In this document: piece by piece, positions 9,001-17,600 of the stretch
How the letters are laid out: each line of letters starts with the position of its first letter
Numbering within the stretch: position 1 is the stretch's first letter
Assembly: GCA_965206445.1 (NCBI GenBank)
Contig: CBDBJR010000002.1
Coordinates: 1 to 64,000 of the forward strand
DNA length: 64,000 bases
Source: CBDBJR01 sp965206445
GTDB lineage: Bacteria; Pseudomonadota; Gammaproteobacteria; Arenicellales; Poriferihabitantaceae
Direction: 5' to 3'
Program-made: the position numbers and the translations under genes
The notes under the pieces: model-generated
Databases searched by the model: none
What the model was told of the DNA's origin: nothing
Seen by the model: the letters and a program-made list of their open reading frames with translations, nothing else

Positions 9001-11577
9001 GAGATTATCGTCACCGCCGAAGACACCACCACCACGCTGACCTACACGGTCACCGCCACCCGTGCGGCGCTGCCCGCCATCTCCATCGCCGCCGGGACTT
9101 CCTCGGTGACCGAGGGCACGGCGGCCACCTTCACGCTGACGGCGGACACGGCTCCGACGAGCGACCTGACCGTCCTGGTGACGGTGACGCAGGCGGGCGA
9201 CTTCATTGCCGGCGTCGCGCCGACGTCGGTCACCATCGCCGCCACCACCACCACCGCCACCCTGACGGTGCCCACCACCGACGACGGCACTGACGAGCCG
9301 AACGGCAGCATCACCGCGACCGTGACCGCCGGCACCGACTACACGGTGGACGGCACCGCCGACAGCGCCAGTGTCGCGGTCGAGGATGACGACGCCTCGA
9401 CCGACGCCACGTTGAGCGGCCTGAGCGTGTCCGACGGCGTCCTGAACCCGGCGTTTGACTCCACCACCACGGCCTATACCGTCGCGGTCGACGACAGCGT
9501 CGGCACGGTCACCGTGACGCCGACCGCCACCGACTCCAGAGCCACGATTACCGTCAACGGCGCCAGCGTCACCAGCGGCAGCGAAAGCGCCGATATTGTC
9601 CTGGAGATCGACACGCCGCTGGACATTGACATTATCGTCACCGCCGAAGACACCACCACCACGCTGACCTACACGGTCACCGCCACCCGTACGGCGCTGC
9701 CCGCCATCTCCATCGCCGCCGGGACTTCCTCGGTGACCGAGGGCACGGCGGCCACCTTCACGCTGACGGCGGACACGGCTCCGGCGAGCGACCTGACCGT
9801 CCTGGTGACGGTGACGCAGGCGGGCGACTTCATTGCCGGCGTCGCGCCGACATCGGTCACCATCGCCGCCACCACCACCACCGCCACCCTGACGGTGCCC
9901 ACCACCGACGACGGCACTGACGAGGAGAACGGCAGCATCACCGCGACCGTGACCGCCGGCACCGACTACACGGTGGACACCACCGCCGACAGCGCCAGTG
10001 TCGCGGTCGAGGATGACGACGCCTCGACCGACGCCACGTTGAGCGGCCTGAGCGTGTCCGACGGCATCCTGGACCCGGCGTTTGACTCCACCACCACGGC
10101 TTATACCGTCGCGCTCGCCAACAGCGTCGGCACGGTCACCGTGACGCCGACCGCTACCGACTCCGGAGCCACGATTACCGTCAACGGCGCCAGCGTCACC
10201 AGCGGCAGCGACAGCGCCGATATTGTCCTGGAGATCGACACGCCGCTGGACATTGACATTATCGTCACCGCCGAAGACACCACCACCACGCTGACCTACA
10301 CGGTCACCGCCACCCGTGCGGCGCTGCCCGCCATCTCCATCGCCGCCGGGACTTCCTCGGTGACCGAGGGCACGGCGGCCACCTTCACGCTGACGGCGGA
10401 CCCGGCTCCGGCGAGCGACCTGACCGTCCTGGTGACGGTGACGCAGGTGGGCGACTTCATTGCCGGCGTCGCGCCGACGTCGGTCACCATCGCCGCCACC
10501 ACCACCACCGCCACCCTGACGGTGCCCACCACCGACGACGGCACTGACGAGGAGAACGGCAGCATCACCGCGACCGTGACCGCCGGCACCGACTACACGG
10601 TGGACACCACCGCCGACAGCGCCAGTGTCGCGGTCGAGGATGACGACGCCTCGACCGACGCCACGTTGAGCGGCCTGAGCGTGTCCGACGGCATCCTGGA
10701 CCCGGCGTTTGACTCCACCACCACGGCTTATACCGTCGCGCTCGCCAACAGCGTCGGCACGGTCACCGTGACGCCGACCGCCACCGACTCCGGAGCCACG
10801 ATTACCGTCAACGGCGCCAGCGTCACCAGCGGCAGCGACAGCGCCGATATTGTCCTGGAGATCGACACGCCGCTGGACATTGAGATTATCGTCACCGCCG
10901 AAGACACCACCACCACGCTGACCTACACGGTCACCGCCACCCGTGCGGCGCTGCCCGCCATCTCCATCGCCGCCGGGACTTCCTCGGTGACCGAGGGCAC
11001 GGCGGCCACCTTCACGCTGACGGCGGACACGGCTCCGGCGAGCGACCTGACCGTCCTGGTGACGGTGACGCAGGCGGGCGACTTCATTGCCGGCGTCGCG
11101 CCGACGTCGGTCACCATCGCCGCCACCACCACCACCGCCACCCTGACGGTGCCCACCACCGACGACGGCACTGACGAGGAGAACGGCAGCATCACCGCGA
11201 CCGTGACCGCCGGCACCGACTACACGGTGGACACCACCGCCGACAGCGCCAGTGTCGCGGTCGAGGATGACGACGCCTCGACCGACGCCACGTTGAGCGG
11301 CCTGAGCGTGTCCGACGGCGTCCTGAACCCGGCGTTTGACTCCACCACCACGGCTTATACCGTCGCGGTCGACGACAGCGTCGGCACGGTCACCGTGACG
11401 CCGACCGCCACCGACTCCAGAGCCACGATTACCGTCAACGGCGCCAGCGTCACCAGCGGCAGCGAAAGCGCCGATATTGTCCTGGAGATCGACACGCCGC
11501 TGGACATTGACTGGAGATCGACACGCCGCTGGACATTGACATTATCGTCACCGCCGAAGACACCACCACCACGCTGA
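1..11577 (+). CDS. Giant cadherin-like/Calx-beta repeat protein, 5'-truncated first piece
   Basis: Frame 1 is open from the left edge, so the true start and any signal peptide lie outside the window; a TTG at position 7 is only an in-repeat codon. The product is 18 complete 209-residue units plus part of unit 19. Residues 1-95 of each unit are a cadherin-like beta-sandwich (TLSGLSVSDG, FDSTTTAYTV, TVTPTATDS, ITVNG, LTYTVTATR). Residues 96-209 are a Calx-beta-like domain (SVTEGTAATFTLTAD, VTIAATTTTATLTVPTTDD, ending VEDDD). The unit is Thr/Ala/Val-rich and acidic. The frame ends after 22 aberrant residues at TGA 11575-11577, caused by a 29-bp duplication just upstream. The downstream sequence restores the same protein in frame 3, so this is one gene broken in two, by mutation, phase switching or assembly error. 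The likely role is the extracellular stalk of an adhesin, anchored by the barrel encoded at 38260-39368. Confidence 0.85.
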   Translation, partial: ATLSGLSVSDGVLNPAFDSTTTAYTVAVDDSVGTVTVTPTATDSRATITVNGASVTSGSESADIVLEIDTPLDIDIIVTAEDTTTTLTYTVTATRTALPAISIAAGTSSVTEGTAATFTLTADTAPASDLTVLVTVTQAGDFIAGVAPTSVTIAATTTTATLTVPTTDDGTDEENGSITATVTAGTDYTVDTTADSASVAVEDDDASTDATLSGLSVSDGVLDPAFDSTTTAYTVALANSVGTVTVTPTATDSGATITVNGASVTSGSDSADIVLEIDTPLDIDIIVTAEDTTTTLTYTVTATRAALPAISIAAGTSSVTEGTAATFTLTADTAPASDLTVLVTVTQVGDFIAGVAPTSVTIAATTTTATLTVPTTDDGTDEENGSITATVTAGTDYTVDTTADSASVAVEDDDASTDATLSGLSVSDGILDPAFDSTTTAYTVALANSVATVTVTPTATDSGATITVNGASVTSGSDSADIVLEIDTPLDIDIIVTAEDTTTTLTYTVTATRAALPAISIAAGTSSVTEGTAATFTLTADTAPASDLTVLVTVTQAGDFIAGVAPTSVTIAATTTTATLTVPTTDDGTDEENGSITATVTAGTDYTVDTTADSASVAVEDDDASTDATLSGLSVSDGVLNPAFDSTTTAYTVAVDDSVGTVTVTPTATDSRATITVNGASVTSGSDSADIVLEIDTPLDIDIIVTAEDTTTTLTYTVTATRTALPAISIAAGTSSVTEGTAATFTLTADTAPASDLTVLVTVTQAGDFIAGVAPTSVTIAATTTTATLTVPTTDDGTDEENGSITATVTAGTDYTVDTTADSASVAVEDDDASTDATLSGLSVSDGILDPAFDSTTTAYTVALANSVGTVTVTPTATDSGATITVNGASVTSGSDSADIVLEIDTPLDIDIIVTAEDTTTTLTYTVTATRTALPAISIAAGTSSVTEGTAATFTLTADTAPASDLTVLVTVTQVGDFIAGVAPTSVTIAATTTTATLTVPTTDDGTDEENGSITATVTAGTDYTVDGTADSASVAVEDDDASTDATLSGLSVSDGTLDPAFDSTTTAYTVALANSVGTVTVTPTATDSGATITVNGASVTSGSDSADIVLEIDTPLDIDIIVTAEDTTTTLTYTVTATRAALPAISIAAGTSSVTEGTAATFTLTADTAPASDLTVLVTVTQAGDFIAGVAPTSVTIAATTTTATLTVPTTDDGTDEENGSITATVTAGTDYTVDTTADSASVAVEDDDASTDATLSGLSVSDGVLNPAFDSTTTAYTVAVDDSVGTVTVTPTATDSRATITVNGASVTSGSESADIVLEIDTPLDIDIIVTAEDTTTTLTYTVTATRTALPAISIAAGTSSVTEGTAATFTLTADTAPASDLTVLVTVTQVGDFIAGVAPTSVTIAATTTTATLTVPTTDDGTDEPNGSITATVTAGTDYTVDGTADSASVAVEDDDASTDATLSGLSVSDGTLDPAFDSTTTAYTVALANSVGTVTVTPTATDSRATITVNGASVTSGSDSADIVLEIDTPLDIDIIVTAEDTTTTLTYTVTATRAALPAISIAAGTSSVTEGTAATFTLTADTAPASDLTVLVTVTQVGDFIAGVAPTSVTIAATTTTATLTVPTTDDGTDEENGSITATVTAGTDYTVDTTADSASVAVEDDDASTDATLSGLSVSDGILDPAFDSTTTAYTVALANSVATVTVTPTATDSGATITVNGASVTSGSESADIVLEIDTPLDIDIIVTAADTTTTLTYTVTATRAALPAISIAAGTSSVTEGTAATFTLTADTAPTSDLTVLVTVTQAGDFIAGVAPTSVTIAATTTTATLTVPTTDDGTDEPNGSITATVTAGTDYTVDTTADSASVAVEDDDVSTDATLSGLSVSDGILNPAFDSTTTAYTVAVDDSVGTVTVTPTATDSRATITVNGASVTSGSESADIVLEIDTPLDIDIIVTAEDTTTTLTYTVTATRTALPAISIAAGTSSVTEGTAATFTLTADTAPASDLTVLVTVTQVGDFIAGVAPTSVTIAATTTTATLTVPTTDDGTDEENGSITATVTAGTDYTVDTTADSASVAVEDDDASTDATLSGLSVSDGILDPAFDSTTTAYTVALANSVGTVTVTPTATDSGATITVNGASVTSGSDSADIVLEIDTPLDIDIIVTAEDTTTTLTYTVTATRAALPAISIAAGTSSVTEGTAATFTLTADTAPASDLTVLVTVTQVGDFIAGVAPTSVTIAATTTTATLTVPTTDDGTDEENGSITATVTAGTDYTVDTTADSASVAVEDDDASTDATLSGLSVSDGILDPAFDSTTTAYTVALANSVGTVTVTPTATDSGATITVNGASVTSGSDSADIVLEIDTPLDIEIIVTAEDTTTTLTYTVTATRAALPAISIAAGTSSVTEGTAATFTLTADTAPASDLTVLVTVTQAGDFIAGVAPTSVTIAATTTTATLTVPTTDDGTDEENGSITATVTAGTDYTVDTTADSASVAVEDDDASTDATLSGLSVSDGVLNPAFDSTTTAYTVAVDDSVGTVTVTPTATDSRATITVNGASVTSGSDSADIVLEIDTPLDIDIIVTAEDTTTTLTYTVTATRTALPAISIAAGTSSVTEGTAATFTLTADTAPASDLTVLVTVTQVGDFIAGVAPTSVTIAATTTTATLTVPTTDDGTDEPNGSITATVTAGIDYTVDTTADSASVAVEDDDVSTDATLSGLSVSDGILNPAFDSTTTAYTVAVDDSVGTVTVTPTATDSRATITVNGASVTSGSESADIVLEIDTPLDIEIIVTAEDTTTTLTYTVTATRAALPAISIAAGTSSVTEGTAATFTLTADTAPASDLTVLVTVTQVGDFIAGVAPTSVTIAATTTTATLTVPTTDDGTDEENGSITATVTAGTDYTVDGTADSASVAVEDDDASTDATLSGLSVSDGILDPAFDSTTTAYTVALANSVATVTVTPTATDSGATITVNGASVTSGSDSADIVLEIDTPLDIEIIVTAEDTTTTLTYTVTATRAALPAISIAAGTSSVTEGTAATFTLTADTAPTSDLTVLVTVTQAGDFIAGVAPTSVTIAATTTTATLTVPTTDDGTDEPNGSITATVTAGTDYTVDGTADSASVAVEDDDASTDATLSGLSVSDGVLNPAFDSTTTAYTVAVDDSVGTVTVTPTATDSRATITVNGASVTSGSESADIVLEIDTPLDIDIIVTAEDTTTTLTYTVTATRTALPAISIAAGTSSVTEGTAATFTLTADTAPASDLTVLVTVTQAGDFIAGVAPTSVTIAATTTTATLTVPTTDDGTDEENGSITATVTAGTDYTVDTTADSASVAVEDDDASTDATLSGLSVSDGILDPAFDSTTTAYTVALANSVGTVTVTPTATDSGATITVNGASVTSGSDSADIVLEIDTPLDIDIIVTAEDTTTTLTYTVTATRAALPAISIAAGTSSVTEGTAATFTLTADPAPASDLTVLVTVTQVGDFIAGVAPTSVTIAATTTTATLTVPTTDDGTDEENGSITATVTAGTDYTVDTTADSASVAVEDDDASTDATLSGLSVSDGILDPAFDSTTTAYTVALANSVGTVTVTPTATDSGATITVNGASVTSGSDSADIVLEIDTPLDIEIIVTAEDTTTTLTYTVTATRAALPAISIAAGTSSVTEGTAATFTLTADTAPASDLTVLVTVTQAGDFIAGVAPTSVTIAATTTTATLTVPTTDDGTDEENGSITATVTAGTDYTVDTTADSASVAVEDDDASTDATLSGLSVSDGVLNPAFDSTTTAYTVAVDDSVGTVTVTPTATDSRATITVNGASVTSGSESADIVLEIDTPLDIDWRSTRRWTLTLSSPPKTPPPR
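11482..11539 (+). repeat. 29-bp perfect tandem duplication causing a frameshift
   Basis: Bases 11482-11510 are repeated exactly as 11511-11539, starting CTGGAGATCGACACG and ending GGACATTGA. Every other comparable unit has one copy. The insertion lengthens unit 19 from 627 to 656 bp and, because 29 is not a multiple of three, moves the reading frame from frame 1 to frame 3. It is the only frame-disrupting change I see in about 37 kb of repeats. Confidence 0.97.
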
Positions 11578-11642
11578 CCTACACGGTCACCGCCACCCGT
11601 ACGGCGCTGCCCGCCATCTCCATCGCCGCCGGGACTTCCTCG

Positions 11643-14600
11643 GTGACCGAGGGCACGGCGGCCACCTTCACGCTGACGGCGGACACGGCTCCGGCGAGCG
11701 ACCTGACCGTCCTGGTGACGGTGACGCAGGCGGGCGACTTCATTGCCGGCGTCGCGCCGACGTCGGTCACCATCGCCGCCACCACCACCACCGCCACCCT
11801 GACGGTGCCCACCACCGACGACGGCACTGACGAGGAGAACGGCAGCATCACCGCGACCGTGACCGCCGGCATTGACTACACGGTGGACACCACCGCCGAC
11901 AGCGCCAGTGTCGCGGTCGAGGATGACGACGCCTCGACCGACGCCACGTTGAGCGGCCTGAGCGTGTCCGACGGCATCCTGGACCCGGCGTTTGACTCCA
12001 CCACCACGGCTTATACCGTCGCGCTCGCCAACAGCGTCGGCACGGTCACCGTGACGCCGACCGCCACCGACTCCGGAGCCACGATTACCGTCAACGGCGC
12101 CAGCGTCACCAGCGGCAGCGAAAGCGCCGATATTGTCCTGGAGATCGACACGCCGCTGGACATTGACATTATCGTCACCGCCGAAGACACCACCACCACG
12201 CTGACCTACACGGTCACCGCCACCCGTGCGGCGCTGCCCGCCATCTCCATCGCCGCCGGGACTTCCTCGGTGACCGAGGGCACGGCGGCCACCTTCACGC
12301 TGACGGCGGACCCGGCTCCGGCGAGCGACCTGACCGTCCTGGTGACGGTGACGCAGGTGGGCGACTTCATTGCCGGCGTCGCGCCGACGTCGGTCACCAT
12401 CGCCGCCACCACCACCACCGCCACCCTGACGGTGCCCACCACCGACGACGGCACTGACGAGGAGAACGGCAGCATCACCGCGACCGTGACCGCCGGCACC
12501 GACTACACGGTGGACACCACCGCCGACAGCGCCAGTGTCGCGGTCGAGGATGACGACGCCTCGACCGACGCCACGTTGAGCGGCCTGAGCGTGTCCGACG
12601 GCACCCTGGACCCGGCGTTTGACTCCACCACCACGGCCTATACCGTCGCACTCGCCAACAGCGTCGGCACGGTCACCGTGACGCCGACCGCCACCGACTC
12701 CGGAGCCACGATTACCGTCAACGGCGCCAGCGTCACCAGCGGCAGCGACAGCGCCGATATTGTCCTGGAGATCGACACGCCGCTGGACATTGACATTATC
12801 GTCACCGCCGAAGACACCACCACCACGCTGACCTACACGGTCACCGCCACCCGTGCGGCGCTGCCCGCCATCTCCATCGCCGCCGGGACTTCCTCGGTGA
12901 CCGAGGGCACGGCGGCCACCTTCACGCTGACGGCGGACACGGCTCCGACGAGCGACCTGACCGTCCTGGTGACGGTGACGCAGGCGGGCGACTTCATTGC
13001 CGGCGTCGCGCCGACGTCGGTCACCATCGCCGCCACCACCACCACCGCCACCCTGACGGTGCCCACCACCGACGACGGCACTGACGAGGAGAACGGCAGC
13101 ATCACCGCGACCGTGACCGCCGGCATTGACTACACGGTGGACGGCACCGCCGACAGCGCCAGTGTCGCGGTCGAGGATGACGACGCCTCGACCGACGCCA
13201 CGTTGAGCGGCCTGAGCGTGTCCGACGGCGTCCTGAACCCGGCGTTTGACTCCACCACCACGGCTTATACCGTCGCGGTCGACGACAGCGTCGGCACGGT
13301 CACCGTGACGCCGACCGCCACCGACTCCAGAGCCACGATTACCGTCAACGGCGCCAGCGTCACCAGCGGCAGCGACAGCGCCGATATTGTCCTGGAGATC
13401 GACACGCCGCTGGACATTGACATTATCGTCACCGCCGAAGACACCACCACCACGCTGACCTACACGGTCACCGCCACCCGTACGGCGCTGCCCGCCATCT
13501 CCATCGCCGCCGGGACTTCCTCGGTGACCGAGGGCACGGCGGCCACCTTCACGCTGACGGCGGATACGGCTCCGGCGAGCGACCTGACCGTCCTGGTGAC
13601 GGTGACGCAGGCGGGCGACTTCATTGCCGGCGTCGCGCCGACGTCGGTCACCATCGCCGCCACCACCACCACCGCCACCCTGACGGTGCCCACCACCGAC
13701 GACGGCACTGACGAGGAGAACGGCAGCATCACCGCGACCGTGACCGCCGGCATTGACTACACGGTGGACACCACCGCCGACAGCGCCAGTGTCGCGGTCG
13801 AGGATGACGACGCCTCGACCGACGCCACGTTGAGCGGCCTGAGCGTGTCCGACGGCGTCCTGAACCCGGCGTTTGACTCCACCACCACGGCCTATACCGT
13901 CGCGCTCGCCAACAGCGTCGGCACGGTCACCGTGACGCCGACCGCCACCGACTCCGGAGCCACGATTACCGTCAACGGCGCCAGCGTCACCAGCGGCAGC
14001 GACAGCGCCGATATTGTCCTGGAGATCGACACGCCGCTGGACATTGACATTATCGTCACCGCCGAAGACACCACCACCACGCTGACCTACACGGTCACCG
14101 CCACCCGTGCGGCGGCGCCGGCGCCCGCCGCCATTCTGACCGGCACGCTAACCGAAGCCAACCTGTTCGCCGCCACGGCGCCGACCGTCATCGTCATGCT
14201 GGAGAACACCGAATACGCCGCCACAGGCACACTGACGCAAAGCCACTTCACCGTGACAGATGACGTCGCCGGGACTGTGAGCGTGAGCGATTTCACCCGT
14301 GACAGCGACACCGTCGCCACGTTGACGCTGGCGTACAGCGGCGAGGACATCACCGACGCCGGCACCCTGTCCGTCACCCTCGCCGCCGCCGGCCACACCG
14401 GCACCAGTGCCCTGATGACCAACACCATAGATATTACCGCCAGTACCGGCACCAATGTCTGCGGCCGCACACCGGCGGTGCGAAATGAGATTGTCGCACG
14501 GTCCGTTGCCGCCAGCGAATGCACGAGTATCACCGACCTGGCGACGATTACGACCCTTGACTTTAGCAGGCCTACTAAAGTTCCAGGTGCTGGCATCACT

Positions 14601-17600
14601 GCGCTGCAACGCGGCGATTTTGCCGGCTTGACGGGGCTGACAACTTTGAATTTTATCCAAAACAGCCTCACGACACTGCCTGCCAATATTTTTGCCGACT
14701 TGTCCGCGCTTGTGACGTTGAATTTGTTCAACAACGACCTCGACACACTGCCCGTCGGCGCGTTTACCGGCCTGACCTCAGTGGTGAGTTTGTACATAAA
14801 CAGTAACGAGTTCACATCCCTGCCCGTCGGCATCTTTAACGGACTGAACTCGCTTGCGAATTTAGGCTTGCACAACAACCCGTTCACAGCGGAAACCGGT
14901 CTGCCCTCCGGCATCTTTGACGACGTGTTGAATACTCTGATTCTCATTACACTGGGTGGAGGCACCGGACTTGCCGTGGACCCCGTCGGCCGGGCCGCCC
15001 ATTTTGTCTGCTCCCGTGACGATGCCGATGCCATTGTCGCCGCCACCGGCGGCGACCCCACCGTTGACGGCGCCTGCCTGCGCGTCACCGCCACACAGTT
15101 CAACGACTACAATCTGGCCGATGCCACGTTGAGCGGCCTGACCCTGTCCGCCGGCGCCCTGGACCCGGTGTTCGCCCCCGGCACCACAACCTATGCCGTC
15201 TCGGTCGCCAGCAGTGTCGACACGGTGACCGTGACGCCGACCGCCACCAATGCCGCCGGCGCCACCATTACCGTCAACGCCGTCGGCGTCACCAGCGGCA
15301 GCGAAAGCGCCGATATTGCCCTGACGGCCGACACGCCGCTGGACATTGACATTATCGTCACCGCCGAAGACACCACCACCACGCTGACCTACACGGTCAC
15401 CGCCACCCGTGCGGCGCTGCCCGCCATCTCCATCGCCGCCGGGACTTCCTCGGTGACCGAGGGCACGGCGGCCACCTTCACGCTGACGGCGGACACGGCT
15501 CCGGCGAGCGACCTGACCGTCCTGGTGACGGTGACGCAGGTGGGCGACTTCATTGCCGGCGTCGCGCCGACGTCGGTCACCATCGCCGCCACCACCACCA
15601 CCGCCACCCTGACGGTGCCCACCACCGACGACGGCACTGATGAGGAGAACGGCAGCATCACCGCGACCGTGACCGCCGGCACCGACTACACGGTGGACGG
15701 CACCGCCGACAGCGCCAGTGTCGCGGTCGAGGATGACGACGCCTCGACCGACGCCACGTTGAGCGGCCTGAGCGTGTCCGACGGCATCCTGAACCCGGCG
15801 TTTGACTCCACCACCACGGTCTATACCGTCGCGGTTGACGACAGCGTCGGCACGGTCACCGTGACGCCGACCGCCACCGACTCCAGAGCCACGATTACCG
15901 TCAACGGCGCCAGCGTCACCAGCGGCAGCGACAGCGCCGATATTGTCCTGGAGATCGACACGCCGCTGGACATTGACATTATCGTCACCGCCGAAGACAC
16001 CACCACCACGCTGACCTACACGGTCACCGCCACCCGTACGGCGCTGCCCGCCATCTCCATCGCCGCCGGGACTTCCTCGGTGACCGAGGGCACGGCGGCC
16101 ACCTTCACGCTGACGGCGGACACGGCTCCGGCGAGCGACCTGACCGTCCTGGTGACGGTGACGCAGGCGGGCGACTTCATTGCCGGCGTCGCGCCGACGT
16201 CGGTCACCATCGCCGCCACCACCACCACCGCCACCCTGACGGTGCCCACCACCGACGACGGCACTGACGAGGAGAACGGCAGCATCACCGCGACCGTGAC
16301 CGCCGGCACCGACTACACGGTGGACGGCACCGCCGACAGCGCCAGTGTCGCGGTCGAGGATGACGACGCCTCGACCGACGCCACGTTGAGCGGCCTGAGC
16401 GTGTCCGACGGCATCCTGAACCCAGCGTTTGACTCCACCACCACGGCTTATACCGTCGCGGTCGACGACAGCGTCGGCACGGTCACCGTGACGCCGACCG
16501 CCACCGACTCCAGAGCCACGATTACCGTCAACGGAGTCAGCGTCACCAGCGGCAGCGACAGCGCCGATATTGTCCTGGAGATCGACACGCCGCTGGACAT
16601 TGACATTATCGTCACCGCCGAAGACACCACCACCACGCTGACCTACACGGTCACCGCCACCCGTACGGCGCTGCCCGCCATCTCCATCGCCGCCGGGACT
16701 TCCTCGGTGACCGAGGGCACGGCGGCCACCTTCACGCTGACGGCGGACACGGCTCCGGCGAGCGACCTGACCGTCCTGGTGACGGTGACGCAGGCGGGCG
16801 ACTTCATTGCCGGCGTCGCGCCGACGTCGGTCACCATCGCCGCCACCACCACCACCGCCACCCTGACGGTGCCCACCACCGACGACGGCACTGACGAGGA
16901 GAACGGCAGCATCACCGCGACCGTGACCGCCGGCACCGACTACACGGTGGACACCACCGCCGACAGCGCCAGTGTCGCGGTCGAGGATGACGACGCCTCG
17001 ACCGACGCCACGTTGAGCGGCCTGAGCGTGTCCGACGGCACCCTGGACCCGGCGTTTGACTCCACCACCACGGCCTATACCGTCGCGCTCGCCAACAGCG
17101 TCGGCACGGTCACCGTGACGCCGACCGCCACCGACTCCGGAGCCACGATTACCGTCAACGGCGCCAGCGTCACCAGCGGCAGCGAAAGCGCCGATATTGT
17201 CCTGGAGATCGACACGCCGCTGGACATTGACATTATCGTCACCGCCGAAGACACCACCACCACGCTGACCTACACGGTCACCGCCACCCGTGCGGCGCTG
17301 CCCGCCATCTCTATCGCCGCCGGGACTTCCTCGGTGACCGAGGGCACGGCGGCCACCTTCACGCTGACGGCGGACACGGCTCCGGCGAGCGACCTGACCG
17401 TCCTGGTGACGGTGACGCAGGCGGGCGACTTCATTGACGGCGTCGCGCCGACGTCGGTCACCATCGCCGCCACCACCACCACCGCCACCCTGACGGTGCC
17501 CACCACCGACGACGGCACTGACGAGCCGAACGGCAGCATCACCGCGACCGTGACCGCCGGCACCGACTACACGGTGGACGGCACCGCCGACAGCGCCAGT

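Larger units (their letters stand above)
1..14108 (+). repeat. Tandem array I of the 627-bp unit
   Basis: Units begin GCCACGTTGAGCGGCCTGAG at 1, 628, 1255 and so on to 11287. Unit 19 runs 11287-11942 with the 29-bp duplication, then units start at 11943, 12570 and 13197, followed by a cadherin-like half unit at 13824-14108. That is 22 full units and one half. Copies differ by only a few bases. Recurrent variable sites are VDDS/LANS, SRAT/SGAT, LNP/LDP, SES/SDS, QAG/QVG, EEN/EPN and TTAD/GTAD. Seventeen of the 22 Calx-beta domains here read TTAD. Confidence 0.96.

Noticed and set aside
11643..11660. GTG 11643 as a genuine start of an independent gene
   Set aside because: It lies in the middle of a Calx-beta domain, with no ribosome binding site or signal peptide. 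The same sequence is an internal Val codon in every other unit.
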